Shown piece by piece: positions 1 to 9,064 of a stretch of DNA of 64,000 nucleotides (the stretch's first letter is position 1; every line of letters begins with the position of its first letter). The notes under the pieces were generated by a model. The model searched no databases and was not told the origin of the DNA. It saw only the letters and a list, made by a program, of their open reading frames with translations. The position numbers and the translations under genes were made by a program. Origin of the DNA: Moritella marina ATCC 15381 (GTDB taxonomy: Bacteria; Pseudomonadota; Gammaproteobacteria; Enterobacterales; Moritellaceae); contig NZ_CP044399.1 in assembly GCF_008931805.1 (NCBI RefSeq), positions 4,513,370 through 4,577,369 on the forward strand, in the 5' to 3' direction.

Positions 1-1
1 T

Positions 2-676
2 GTTGTACATCCAGGTGCTGGTAACCCAGATGGCACTGTGCTAAATGCATTGTTATTCCATTATCCTGAAATCATTGACGTACCACGCGCTGGTATTGTT
101 CACCGTCTGGATAAAGACACAACGGGTTTGATGGTGATTGCGAAAACAATTCCAGCACAAACGCATTTAGTGACAGCACTGCAAGCACGTAAGATCACTC
201 GTGAATATGAAGCGGTTGTATCTGGTACTATGACGGCGGGTGGTTTTGTTGATGAGCCAATCGGTCGTCATGCAACTAAACGTACACACATGGCTGTTCG
301 TCCACTGGGTAAACCAGCTAAAACGCATTACCGTGTTGCAGAAAAATATCGTGCACATACGTTATTACGATTACGTCTTGAATCAGGCCGTACTCACCAG
401 ATCCGTGTTCACATGACGCACATTACCCACCCCATTGTTGGTGATGCTGTATATGCTGGTCGTCCAAAACCACCGGGCAATGCAACTGATACATTAGTAT
501 TAGCATTACGCGGTTTCGGTCGTCAGGCGCTACATGCTCGTATGTTGAAATTAGAACACCCAGTAACGGGTGAGATGATGATGTGGCGCGCAGAACGTCC
601 GTCTGATATGAATACCCTTATTCATATCCTACGTGAAGATACTGCGTTAAACATGGTTGATGATTTCATTAGTTAA
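2..676 (+). CDS. rluD: 23S rRNA pseudouridine synthase RluD (3' part)
   Basis: The reading frame is open from base 2, so the gene begins before the window and only about the last 224 residues are present. RluD converts uridines 1911, 1915 and 1917 in helix 69 of 23S rRNA to pseudouridine. The catalytic motif HRLDKDTTG with its aspartate is near the start of the visible part, followed by the conserved ESGRTHQIRVHM segment and the family core. The N-terminal S4 RNA-binding domain would lie upstream. pgeF follows within a few bases, as in many gammaproteobacteria, so the two are probably co-transcribed. RluD rather than RluA or RluC is inferred from the pgeF/clpB neighbourhood and the sequence style. 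Confidence 0.93.
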   Translation, partial: VVHPGAGNPDGTVLNALLFHYPEIIDVPRAGIVHRLDKDTTGLMVIAKTIPAQTHLVTALQARKITREYEAVVSGTMTAGGFVDEPIGRHATKRTHMAVRPLGKPAKTHYRVAEKYRAHTLLRLRLESGRTHQIRVHMTHITHPIVGDAVYAGRPKPPGNATDTLVLALRGFGRQALHARMLKLEHPVTGEMMMWRAERPSDMNTLIHILREDTALNMVDDFIS

Positions 677-682
677 TCATTG

Positions 683-1438
683 ATGATGCCTCGTCTGATA
701 CAGGTCAATTGGCCTGCGCCTCATAATGTGAAAGCATTAAGCACTACCCGTTTGGGTGGTGTGAGTCATCCTCCGTATGACGGCCTTAATTTAGGGCTGC
801 ATGTACAGGATGATAGCGCGTTGGTGTGGCAAAATAGGCAGTTGTTAATGACAGCTGCGCATTTGCCACAGCAGCCATATTGGTTGAATCAAACGCACAG
901 TACCGACGTTGTTCGTTTAGTGGGGCAACCTCACAATCCAGCGCAACTTCCGGCGGCCGATGCGTCTGTGACTATGATGACGGGGCAAGTTTGTTTAGTG
1001 ATGACGGCAGACTGCTTACCGCTATTAATTTGCGATAAAGCAGGTTCGCAAGTTGCCGCTATTCATGCTGGCTGGCGTGGTTTATTGGATGGCGTGATTG
1101 AAAACACCCTTGCGAAACTATCAGCAGACCCTAAAGATTTGTTAGTTTGGTTAGGCCCTGCAATTAGCCAAGTACATTTCCAAGTGGGTTGTGAGGTACG
1201 CGATGCCTTTATTACGCATGATCCGCAAGCAAGTAGCGCTTTTATTGCCGATGGAGATAAATGGTTAGCTGACCTGTATTTATTAGCACGTCAACGTTTA
1301 CGCGCTTTAGCTGTGAATCCTGCAGATATTTACGGTGGTGGCCACTGTACTTACCGTGAAATAGATTTATTCTATTCATATCGAAGAGATAGCCAAACGG
1401 GTCGCCAGGCAAGTTTGATTTACCTTGAATCACAATAA
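683..1438 (+). CDS. pgeF: Peptidoglycan editing factor PgeF (YfiH, laccase-fold)
   Basis: About 251 residues, the usual size for the DUF152/YfiH family. The family prevents mis-incorporation of wrong amino acids into the peptidoglycan stem and has also been described as a purine nucleoside phosphorylase/polyphenol oxidase. Visible family motifs are NQTHSTDV, TADCLPLL, HAGWRG and the C-terminal GGHCTYRE, which supply the His/Cys zinc ligands. The frame also opens with TTG at 680, followed directly by ATG at 683 and 686. No strong Shine-Dalgarno decides between them, so 683 is a choice. The gene lies 6 bases behind rluD, and clpB follows, the E. coli order rluD-yfiH-clpB. Confidence 0.92.
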   Translation: MMPRLIQVNWPAPHNVKALSTTRLGGVSHPPYDGLNLGLHVQDDSALVWQNRQLLMTAAHLPQQPYWLNQTHSTDVVRLVGQPHNPAQLPAADASVTMMTGQVCLVMTADCLPLLICDKAGSQVAAIHAGWRGLLDGVIENTLAKLSADPKDLLVWLGPAISQVHFQVGCEVRDAFITHDPQASSAFIADGDKWLADLYLLARQRLRALAVNPADIYGGGHCTYREIDLFYSYRRDSQTGRQASLIYLESQ

Positions 1439-1462
1439 ATAATCCTCAGATAATAACTATGG

Positions 1463-1492
1463 CTTTTAGTGCTTTAGAGCATATCCCCAAGA
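1463..1492 (+). promoter_or_regulatory. Possible sigma-32 promoter of clpB
   Basis: CTTTTAG (1463-1469) and CCCCAAGA (1485-1492) are separated by 15 bases, and resemble weakly the heat-shock pattern CTTGAAA-N13-17-CCCCATNT. clpB is a classical sigma-32 gene in enterobacteria. The -10 part matches better than the -35 part, so this is a suggestion only. Confidence 0.3.
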
Positions 1493-1591
1493 CAATTAAA
1501 CGACTATAATTGTAGCCACTAGATAATCATACATTACGACTATAGCAACCTTGCTGCATTCGTTTTTGCTCTACACCGATAGGACATAGTT

Positions 1592-4165
1592 ATGCGCTTA
1601 GATCAACTCACTTCTAAATTCCAAATGGCTATTTCTGATGCGCAGTCACTTGCTTTGGGTAAAGATAATCAATTTATCGAACCTATTCATTTAATGACCG
1701 CGTTATTAAATCAAGATCATAGCTCTATTCGTCCCTTACTTACGGCGGCGGCGATAGATGCTAATTCATTACGTTGGCAGTTAGCGGATGAATTAGACCG
1801 TTTACCACAAGTGCAAGGGTCACAGGGTGATATTCAACTATCGTCAGCGTTAAATATGCTGTTGAACTTGTGTGATAAGTTTGCCCAAAAACGCAAAGAT
1901 AAATTTATTTCTTCCGAGATGTTTGTACTGGCAGCAGTTGAAGATAAAGGTCGTTTAGGTGAATTACTGCGTAAAGCGGGTGGCACGCGTAAACAAGTAG
2001 AAGAAGCGATTGATGTGATCCGCGGTGGCGAAAAAGTCGATAACCAAGGTGCGGAAGAGCAACGTGAAGCATTAAGCAAATACACATTGGATCTAACTGA
2101 ACGTGCCGAGGTGGGAAAATTAGATCCCGTTATTGGTCGTGATGATGAGATCCGTCGAGCGATCCAAGTATTGCAACGACGCACTAAAAATAATCCGGTT
2201 TTAATCGGTGAACCTGGTGTGGGTAAAACGGCCATTGCTGAAGGGTTAGCGCAACGTATTGTTAACGGTGAAGTCCCTGAAGGACTGAAAAATAAACGGG
2301 TATTATCCTTGGATATGGGGGCGTTAGTTGCTGGCGCTAAATACCGTGGTGAATTTGAAGAACGCTTGAAATCGGTGATCAAAGAGTTGGCGCAAACGGA
2401 AGGCCAAACAATCTTGTTCATTGATGAATTACATACCATGATCGGTGCGGGCAAAGGCGACGGTGCCATGGATGCCGGTAATATGCTTAAACCTGCGTTA
2501 GCGCGTGGTGAACTGCATTGTATGGGGGCGACGACCTTAGATGAGTACCGCCAATATATTGAAAAAGATGCAGCACTGGAACGTCGTTTCCAAAAAGTAC
2601 TGATTGAAGAGCCGAGTGTTGAAGATACTATCGCTATCTTACGCGGGTTAAAATCACGTTATGAATTGCATCATAATGTCGATATTACCGATCCGGCGAT
2701 TGTCGCGGCGGCCACCTTATCACATCGTTATATTTCTGATCGTCAGTTACCAGATAAGGCCATTGATCTAATTGATGAGGCGGCATCGTCTATTCGTCTA
2801 CAAATGGATTCCAAACCGGAAGCGTTAGATAAATTAGAGCGTCGTATTATTCAGCTTAAGATTGAGCAGCAGGCACTAGAAAAAGAAGATGATGCTGCTA
2901 GTATTAAGCGCTTGTCGACATTGGCCGACGAATTAGCGGACAAACAAGACAAGTTTAATGATTTAGATGAAATATGGCGTACTGAAAAAGCCGCGCTATC
3001 TGGTACTAAACACATAAAATCGGCGTTAGATAAAGCCCGTGTTGAACTGGATATGGCGCGACGTGCCAGCGATTTAAATAAAATGTCTGAACTGCAATAC
3101 GGCACGATCCCAATGTTAGAAAAACAATTGGATCTGGCAGCGCAGGCTGAAATGCAAGACATGACCTTGTTAAAACATAAGGTTGGTGAGGCTGAGATCG
3201 CTGATATCCTATCGCGCTGGACGGGTATTCCAGTGAATCGTATGCTGGAAGGCGAAAAAGAAAAATTATTGGCGATGGAAACTAACTTACATCAACGCGT
3301 TATCGGTCAAGAGGAAGCGATTAGTGTTATTTCTAATGCTATTCGCCGTAGTCGCGCTGGATTAGCCGATCCAAACCGTCCGATGGGCTCATTCTTATTC
3401 ATGGGGCCTACAGGCGTTGGTAAAACCGAAGTATGCAAAGCCTTGGCTGATTTCATCTTTGATTCTGATCACGCCATGATCCGCATTGATATGTCGGAGT
3501 TTATGGAAAAACATTCAGTGGCGCGTTTAATTGGTGCACCTCCCGGTTATGTCGGTTATGAAGAAGGGGGGTACTTGACGGAAGCGGTACGCCGTAAGCC
3601 GTATTCGGTGATCTTGTTAGACGAAATTGAAAAAGCCCATCCCGATATTTTTAATATTTTACTGCAGGTATTGGATGACGGCCGCTTAACGGATGGTCAG
3701 GGGCGTACCGTTGATTTCCGTAATACCGTGATTATCATGACGTCTAATTTAGGCTCGGATATTATTCAGGAAAAATACGCGACCCACGATCAGGAAGGCA
3801 TAAAAATAGCTTTGTTAGAATTGCTTGGGCAAAGCTTCCGACCTGAGTTTATTAACCGTATTGATGATACCGTGGTATTCCATCCATTGGGGCGTAATCA
3901 CATCGAGAAAATTGCCGCGATCCAATTAAAATCGTTAGAGGCTCGATTAAAACAATTGGGCTATAGCTTATCGATCACGGCGGGTGCATTGGCTAAATTA
4001 GCCGAGGCCGGATTCGATCCTTTGTTTGGTGCTCGGCCACTAAAACGGGTATTGCAAAAACAGGTTGAAAATCGCCTCGCTAATGCCATTTTGGCCGGTA
4101 ATATCGTTCCGGGCAAAGCGGTGAAAATAACGGTTGTTGATGATGAGTTATGCGTTAGCCAATAA
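1592..4165 (+). CDS. clpB: ATP-dependent disaggregase ClpB (Hsp100)
   Basis: 857 residues, matching E. coli ClpB. This hexameric cytosolic AAA+ disaggregase works with DnaK/DnaJ/GrpE to pull polypeptides out of aggregates. Two N-terminal Clp repeats (about residues 1-145) are followed by the first AAA module with Walker [10 protein letters not shown] near residue 206 and Walker B ILFIDELH. The coiled-coil middle domain spans about 410-525. The second AAA module has Walker [10 protein letters not shown] near 608, the pore loop GYVGYEEGG and Walker [11 protein letters not shown]. The ATG at 1592 starts a standard N-terminus ([11 protein letters not shown]). A terminator follows at 4228. The gene is probably monocistronic and heat-inducible. 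Confidence 0.98.
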   Translation: MRLDQLTSKFQMAISDAQSLALGKDNQFIEPIHLMTALLNQDHSSIRPLLTAAAIDANSLRWQLADELDRLPQVQGSQGDIQLSSALNMLLNLCDKFAQKRKDKFISSEMFVLAAVEDKGRLGELLRKAGGTRKQVEEAIDVIRGGEKVDNQGAEEQREALSKYTLDLTERAEVGKLDPVIGRDDEIRRAIQVLQRRTKNNPVLIGEPGVGKTAIAEGLAQRIVNGEVPEGLKNKRVLSLDMGALVAGAKYRGEFEERLKSVIKELAQTEGQTILFIDELHTMIGAGKGDGAMDAGNMLKPALARGELHCMGATTLDEYRQYIEKDAALERRFQKVLIEEPSVEDTIAILRGLKSRYELHHNVDITDPAIVAAATLSHRYISDRQLPDKAIDLIDEAASSIRLQMDSKPEALDKLERRIIQLKIEQQALEKEDDAASIKRLSTLADELADKQDKFNDLDEIWRTEKAALSGTKHIKSALDKARVELDMARRASDLNKMSELQYGTIPMLEKQLDLAAQAEMQDMTLLKHKVGEAEIADILSRWTGIPVNRMLEGEKEKLLAMETNLHQRVIGQEEAISVISNAIRRSRAGLADPNRPMGSFLFMGPTGVGKTEVCKALADFIFDSDHAMIRIDMSEFMEKHSVARLIGAPPGYVGYEEGGYLTEAVRRKPYSVILLDEIEKAHPDIFNILLQVLDDGRLTDGQGRTVDFRNTVIIMTSNLGSDIIQEKYATHDQEGIKIALLELLGQSFRPEFINRIDDTVVFHPLGRNHIEKIAAIQLKSLEARLKQLGYSLSITAGALAKLAEAGFDPLFGARPLKRVLQKQVENRLANAILAGNIVPGKAVKITVVDDELCVSQ

Positions 4166-4227
4166 GCCTGGCTTAGTCGTGAAAATGTCAGCCGATAACT
4201 GATTAGCGAGTTAATTATGATGAAAGA

Positions 4228-4252
4228 GTCCTGCGTTTCAGGGCTTTTTTTT
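4228..4252 (+). terminator. Intrinsic terminator after clpB
   Basis: A 6-bp stem GTCCTG/CAGGGC (one G-U pair) with loop CGTTT is followed directly by eight T. It lies 63 bases behind the clpB stop and separates clpB from the riboswitch-controlled unit. Confidence 0.85.
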
Positions 4253-4375
4253 GTATAAAGATTAATTGTTAATCATTCGCACTGGTTTATGTGTTTTTAT
4301 TGAAGTATTACGTGCTAGTATTTGTTTGTTCATAGCATTTTATGTTGTGATATATCCACACTAAGTTCGGATGAA

Positions 4376-4569
4376 GGTAGCAGGAGAGTGGCACTTGGAT
4401 TCAAATAAATAAGTGCCCGCCGAAGAAGTAAATCTTTCAGGCGCTTTATTCCGCAAGGAAAAGTAGGGACTGTTACTGGACGAGCCTCTGGAGAGATCCA
4501 TTAAATTGGACGCCGAAGGAGCAAAGCGACAATGTCGTTGAAACTCTCAGGTACAAAGGACAGAGGATA
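4376..4569 (+). promoter_or_regulatory. Tandem glycine riboswitch (gcvT motif, two aptamers)
   Basis: Two glycine aptamers lie in a row. Aptamer I runs about 4377-4476: P1 pairs GTAGCAG (4377-4383) with CTGTTAC (4470-4476), and the core shows GGAGAGTGG and GCCGAAGAAGTAAA...CAGGCGC. Aptamer II runs about 4484-4567: P1 pairs CCTCTG (4485-4490) with CAGAGG (4561-4566), and the core shows GGAGAGATCC and GCCGAAGGAGCAAA...CTCAGGTACAAAGGAC. These are the consensus features of the glycine riboswitch. A short linker joins the two aptamers, as in the classical tandem form. The gene behind it encodes an alanine/glycine symporter, a known target class in vibrios. Whether glycine switches it on or off cannot be read here. 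Confidence 0.96.
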
Positions 4570-4664
4570 GGATTATTTTTTTTGCGTACTTTCACGTCTG
4601 CTTTTTACCTTGGCTGTTGCTGTGGTTTTTTTGCTCCGTTTACCCATCTTGAATAATTACATCC

Positions 4665-4688
4665 TCCTCAGATTCACATTCTTGAGGA
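4665..4688 (+). promoter_or_regulatory. Possible SD-sequestering hairpin (riboswitch expression platform)
   Basis: TCCTCA (4665-4670) is a perfect complement of TGAGGA (4683-4688), which contains the Shine-Dalgarno GAGGA 10 bases before the ATG at 4699. An alternative small hairpin CATTC/GAATG (4677-4691) also covers the same site. This would give translational control downstream of the glycine aptamers. Pairing is visible; function is inferred. Confidence 0.5.
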
Positions 4689-4698
4689 ATGATTTTTA

Positions 4699-6231
4699 AT
4701 GCACTCTTTACAATTAACAGCACAATCAACAGTACTATTAACATCAACATTATTAGCACCCACACTATCTACACCAGATCTATCAGCATCTGCACTACCA
4801 GATATCACCGATTTACCACTACAGTCTTCGTTACTGCAATCCATCGTTAATTTTTTATCACAACCCCTGCAACATATTCTGCAAAGCGTAGATCATTTTA
4901 TTTGGGGCCCGCCATTGTTATTACTCTTGGTTGGTACCGGTATTTATCTGACGCTGCGTTTAGGATTTTTACAAATAACCAAGTTACCCCTAGCCCTAAA
5001 ATACCTATTTTCAGGCGATAAAAGCGATGGTGTCCAGAAGAATAAGCAAGGTGACATCAGTAGCTTTGCGGCATTATGCACTGCGCTTTCTGCCACTATC
5101 GGTACCGGTAATATTGTTGGCGTTGCCACGGCGATTAAAATGGGTGGTCCGGGGGCATTGTTCTGGATGTGGATGGCGGCATTTTTTGGCATGGCGACTA
5201 AATATGCTGAATGTTTATTAGCGGTGAAGTACCGCGTTGTTGATGAAAAAGGCCAAATGGCTGGTGGCCCGATGTATTATCTTGAGCATGGCTTGGGTAA
5301 TCGTTTTTTAGCTAAAGCATTTGCACTCTTTGGTATTGGCGTAGCCTGTTTTGGTATAGGTACTTTTCCACAAGTGAATGCCATCACCGAAGCTGTGCAG
5401 ATCTCGTTTTATGTGCCTGTGTGGCTATCTGCTGCAGTGCTGACAATATTAGTGGCGATGGTGACGTTAGGTGGTATTAACTCTATTTCTGCGATTGCCC
5501 AACGTACAGTGCCCTTTATGGCGGTATGTTATGTGTTCGCGTCGTTGTTGGTGCTGTTATTTAATATTGAAGCTGTGCCTGATGCGATTGCTTTAGTGAT
5601 CAGTAGTGCCTTTACGCCGACAGCGGCAACGGGGGGATTCTTAGGCGCGACTGTGATGTTAGCGATTCAAAGTGGTGTGGCGCGTGGTGTGTTTTCCAAT
5701 GAATCGGGATTAGGCAGCGCGCCAATCGCGGCAGCTGCGGCGAAAACAGATTCTTGTGTAAAGCAGGGCTTGATTTCAATGACGGGTACTTTTTTTGATA
5801 CCATCATTATTTGTACCATGACAGGACTGACGTTAGTGCTAACAGGCGTCTGGAGTGGTGACTCGTCTGGTGCGGCGATGACCACATTAGCGTTTGAACA
5901 AGGATTATCACCGTTAATCGGCCAATATGTGATTACCTTAGGCTTAGTCTTTTTTGCCTTCACTACCATCCTAGGTTGGAATTATTATGGTGAACGTTGT
6001 GTGCAATATTTGTTTGGTCAGAAAGGCATTAAACCGTACAAGTATGGCTATATTCTATTGGTTGCTGGTGGCGCGTTTTTACACTTGGATCTCATTTGGA
6101 TCTTGGCTGATATTGTTAATGGCTTAATGGCGATCCCCAATTTAATTGGCTTGATTGGTCTACGTCATGTGGTGATTGAAGAAACACGATTGTTTTTCGA
6201 TAAATTAACCTTGAGTGAGCAAACCGCCTAG
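4699..6231 (+). CDS. Sodium:alanine/glycine symporter, AGCS family
   Basis: 510 residues of a multi-pass inner-membrane transporter that couples uptake of alanine or glycine to sodium. Family signatures are FIWGPPLLLLLVGTGIYLT at about residues 67-85 and GTGNIVGVATAIKMGGPGA at about 137-155, with the NESGLGSAP motif in the middle. The protein is longer than usual at the N-terminus: residues 1-45 are a Thr/Ser/Leu-rich low-complexity stretch before the conserved start. No later in-frame Met is usable, and the ATG at 4699 has GAGGA 10 bases upstream. The tandem glycine riboswitch in the leader supports glycine as substrate or signal. Confidence 0.95.
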   Translation: MHSLQLTAQSTVLLTSTLLAPTLSTPDLSASALPDITDLPLQSSLLQSIVNFLSQPLQHILQSVDHFIWGPPLLLLLVGTGIYLTLRLGFLQITKLPLALKYLFSGDKSDGVQKNKQGDISSFAALCTALSATIGTGNIVGVATAIKMGGPGALFWMWMAAFFGMATKYAECLLAVKYRVVDEKGQMAGGPMYYLEHGLGNRFLAKAFALFGIGVACFGIGTFPQVNAITEAVQISFYVPVWLSAAVLTILVAMVTLGGINSISAIAQRTVPFMAVCYVFASLLVLLFNIEAVPDAIALVISSAFTPTAATGGFLGATVMLAIQSGVARGVFSNESGLGSAPIAAAAAKTDSCVKQGLISMTGTFFDTIIICTMTGLTLVLTGVWSGDSSGAAMTTLAFEQGLSPLIGQYVITLGLVFFAFTTILGWNYYGERCVQYLFGQKGIKPYKYGYILLVAGGAFLHLDLIWILADIVNGLMAIPNLIGLIGLRHVVIEETRLFFDKLTLSEQTA

Positions 6232-6251
6232 TTTTGATTGCGTGTTGATTA

Positions 6252-6284
6252 AACGGCAGTAAGTCGAGCAGACTTATTGCCGTT
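6252..6284 (+). terminator. Hairpin after the AGCS gene
   Basis: AACGGCAGTAAGT and ACTTATTGCCGTT form a 13-bp stem with one G-U pair and a 7-base loop, 20 bases behind the stop. There is no T tract, so it may be an RNA 3'-end stabiliser or a weak terminator. Confidence 0.5.
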
Positions 6285-6394
6285 GAATACGCTTTCACAG
6301 ATTATAAGTTCACGATCAGTAGTATTACTGTGTTACCTCTGTCATTAACCTCATATCATAACTGTCTATCATTCGCGTAGAACATGAGACTGTT

Positions 6395-7447
6395 ATGAGC
6401 CTTTCCCAGCAAGTATTTAAACAATTATCTAATACCGTTAATCAATCAGTCGTTGGTCAAGACGATGTAGTCAAAGCCTTGCTGATCGGTTTATTAACTC
6501 GTGGTCATGTACTACTCGAAGGTTTACCCGGTACCGCTAAAACTCGTTCAATTAAAGCACTTGCCGATGCAATGAATGCGGATTTTGGCCGTGTACAATT
6601 TACACCAGACTTATTACCGTCTGATGTGACTGGTGCTGAAATTTACCGTGAGGTGGAGGGGAAACACAGTCTTACGTTCCAGCCTGGACCTATTTTTAAT
6701 AATTTAGTCCTCGCTGATGAAATTAACCGTGCGCCAGCAAAAGTACAATCAGCCTTGTTAGAAGCGATGGCTGAAAATTCAGTTACCTCGGCGGGTGAAA
6801 CGCGTCAATTACCAGCTTTGTTTATGGTGCTGGCGACTCAAAACCCTGTGGAACAAGAGGGGACTTATCCATTACCTGAAGCGCAAATGGATCGCTTTAT
6901 GTTAAAAGTGAATGTTGATTATCCAGATACTGAATCAGAATTAGCAATTATTGATTTAGTGCGCGAAGAAGAATTAATCAGCATGGATATGGCTAACTTG
7001 CCTAAAGGTAGCCAACCAAAAGCACCAGTGGACCTTGAGTCTCAAGACATTATAAAAAACAGTCCCTCAACCCCGCAGCTGACAATTCGACCTGAACATA
7101 TTATGGTCGCGCAACGAGAAGTGTCTCGTATCTATATTTCACCATTAATAAAAAGTTATGTGGTTAATTTGGTGATGGCAACACGGGGTATCGGCGATTA
7201 TAGCGATGCACAATTTCCACAATGGTTAGCTGTTGGCGCAAGTCCGAGAGCTAGTATTGCCCTTGACCGCGGAGCTCGAGCGCATGCGTGGTTGGCGGGA
7301 CGTGATTATGTTGACCCTGATGATGTACGCGCCATGGTTCATTTGGTATTAGGGCATCGTTTAGTATTAAGTTATGCGGCTATGAGTGAGCGGATCACCA
7401 CGACTAAGGTGATTGACGAGATCCTTGAACATGTTTTGATTGGGTAA
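6395..7447 (+). CDS. MoxR-family AAA+ ATPase
   Basis: 350 residues. MoxR ATPases are AAA+ chaperone-like proteins that usually work with von Willebrand factor A (VWA) proteins encoded beside them. Walker A GLPGTAKTRS is near residue 43-52, Walker B LADEINRAP near 108, sensor 1 LATQNPVEQEGTYPLPEAQMDRF near 148-170. A short insert (about residues 195-225, SQPKAPVDLESQD) is unusual. This is the first gene of a tightly packed operon (moxR, DUF58, DUF4381, two VWA genes, batD), the typical Bat layout. The ATG at 6395 begins a standard N-terminus. Confidence 0.93.
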   Translation: MSLSQQVFKQLSNTVNQSVVGQDDVVKALLIGLLTRGHVLLEGLPGTAKTRSIKALADAMNADFGRVQFTPDLLPSDVTGAEIYREVEGKHSLTFQPGPIFNNLVLADEINRAPAKVQSALLEAMAENSVTSAGETRQLPALFMVLATQNPVEQEGTYPLPEAQMDRFMLKVNVDYPDTESELAIIDLVREEELISMDMANLPKGSQPKAPVDLESQDIIKNSPSTPQLTIRPEHIMVAQREVSRIYISPLIKSYVVNLVMATRGIGDYSDAQFPQWLAVGASPRASIALDRGARAHAWLAGRDYVDPDDVRAMVHLVLGHRLVLSYAAMSERITTTKVIDEILEHVLIG

Positions 7448-7451
7448 CGCT

Positions 7452-8459
7452 ATGGCTTGGAAATCATGGTTTGCAACGGCTAATAAATCAGGTGATTCGC
7501 CTCATGATGATCCACGTATATACACGGATTTAAATGATTTATTAAAAATTAAAGCGCAAAAAACTGGCTTTAGTTTTGTGCCCCAGCAGGGACGCTGTAG
7601 TATTTTTTCGGGGTTACATGAATCGCGCTTACGTGGGCGAGGATTAAATTTTGAAGAGTTACGTCATTACAATAATGGCGATGATGTGAAAAATTTAGAT
7701 TGGAAAGTGACGTTAAGAACCGGCAAACCGCATGTGCGTGCTTATAGCGAAGAAAAAGAGCGGCAGATTTGGCTATGTGTGGATCAGCGTCAATCGATGT
7801 TTTTTAGTTCACAACAAACGATGAAGTCAGTTGTCGCGGCGAATCTTGCTGCACTGTGTCTATGGCGTGTACTTGCTGATGCCGACCGTGTTGGTGGTTA
7901 TATTTTTAATGACCACTCGAGTTTTCATTTAAAACCACAGCGCAGTAACGCATTAGCGATGCAATTTATTCAGCAATTGCATACTGTTAATCATCAACTG
8001 CAAGTCGGTATTTCGGGTGTGGACGTGCCCAAGATACGTTTAACCGATATGTTAGCGACACTGCAAGAATTACAAGCAAAGTCGAAAACATTTGTCATCA
8101 TCAGCGATTGGTATGGCTTTGATGAAGAATGTGCAAACCGGTTACGTGCGTTGCAGCAGCATAATGATGTTATTGCTGTGCATATCAGTGATCCTCTTGA
8201 ACAGAATCTAAGAAATGTCGATTCACTGATTACCAGTGATGGGCATTATCAATTACAGCTTTCTAGTCAGCAATTACAACGTAATAAAAATGCCTTACAA
8301 CATGCTTATCAAGCTGCTTTTTTGGCTAAGCAAAATTTGTTACAACAAGCACTGCAATTATCTGCATTTTCGATAATAGATGTTGGTACTGACGGCAATG
8401 AGATTAATCAATTTAAGTCTGCTTTTCATATGAATCATAAAAATAGCGGAGAGGAATGA
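7452..8459 (+). CDS. DUF58 domain protein of the Bat operon
   Basis: 335 residues from the ATG at 7452, 4 bases behind the moxR stop; a TTG at 7440 would overlap moxR and has no better ribosome site. The DUF58 signature is clear at about residues 62-95: RGLNFEELRHYNNGDDVKNLDW, followed by RAYSEEKERQIW. DUF58 proteins resemble VWA domains and occur next to MoxR ATPases. No membrane segments are seen, so it is likely cytosolic. The stop overlaps the next gene's first possible start (ATGA at 8456). Molecular role in this system is unknown; stress resistance or envelope roles have been reported for related operons. Confidence 0.88.
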   Translation: MAWKSWFATANKSGDSPHDDPRIYTDLNDLLKIKAQKTGFSFVPQQGRCSIFSGLHESRLRGRGLNFEELRHYNNGDDVKNLDWKVTLRTGKPHVRAYSEEKERQIWLCVDQRQSMFFSSQQTMKSVVAANLAALCLWRVLADADRVGGYIFNDHSSFHLKPQRSNALAMQFIQQLHTVNHQLQVGISGVDVPKIRLTDMLATLQELQAKSKTFVIISDWYGFDEECANRLRALQQHNDVIAVHISDPLEQNLRNVDSLITSDGHYQLQLSSQQLQRNKNALQHAYQAAFLAKQNLLQQALQLSAFSIIDVGTDGNEINQFKSAFHMNHKNSGEE

Positions 8460-8461
8460 TA

Positions 8462-9064
8462 ATGGCAGATGTTGATAATGCAAATTTAGTCGGCGATGCA
8501 TTCGGTAACTTACTATTACGCGACATGGTACAAATTAATGCCCCTGAGCAGGTAAGCTTTTTGCCGCAAACTTGGGGGTGGCTGGTAGTTGGTTTAGTAC
8601 TGGCATTATTGATTGGTCGCTATTTACTGCTAGCAGGGCAGAAATATTGGCGAAATCGTTATCGGAAAAAATTGCAATCTAAATTACTCGCTTTCGATGT
8701 AAGTGACTGTTCACATACACCACGGTTTATTCACCAATTATTACAGCAAGCATGTTTGCAAGCATATCCAAAGCAGTCATTAACAGCCGGTCAATTACAA
8801 GGACCTGCGTTTTTAGTTTTTTTAGATAGCTGCACACAAGACTGTACCGAGTTTGATTCGGCGATAGGGGAGTTATGGCAACAAGCGCTGTATTTACCAC
8901 TAGCGCTAAGTGAGTGGTCTGCTGCCCATAATCAGATATTGATATTATCTACGCAGCGCTGGCTTAAATTACATATTGATGAAGCCGAATTAGATACTGG
9001 GATAGGTCGTGAGCTAGGTACTGGGCTAGGAGGAAATGAGCATGTTCACAATAAGCATGATTGA
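8462..9064 (+). CDS. DUF4381 family membrane protein of the Bat operon
   Basis: About 200 residues. The N-terminal part (LRDMVQINAPEQVSFLPQTWGW) and the single membrane span GWLVVGLVLALLIGRYLLLA (about residues 38-57) followed by a basic segment are typical of DUF4381 proteins found between DUF58 and VWA genes. The GGAGAGGA at 8448-8455 is 6 bases before the ATG at 8462, so this start is preferred over the ATG at 8456, which sits directly on the ribosome site. The 3' end overlaps the next gene by about 23 bases. It probably anchors the complex to the inner membrane. Confidence 0.85.
   Translation: MADVDNANLVGDAFGNLLLRDMVQINAPEQVSFLPQTWGWLVVGLVLALLIGRYLLLAGQKYWRNRYRKKLQSKLLAFDVSDCSHTPRFIHQLLQQACLQAYPKQSLTAGQLQGPAFLVFLDSCTQDCTEFDSAIGELWQQALYLPLALSEWSAAHNQILILSTQRWLKLHIDEAELDTGIGRELGTGLGGNEHVHNKHD

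Noticed and set aside
1834-2469. Long minus-strand open frame inside clpB
   Set aside because: Antisense shadow of a conserved gene with no start signals or family similarity.
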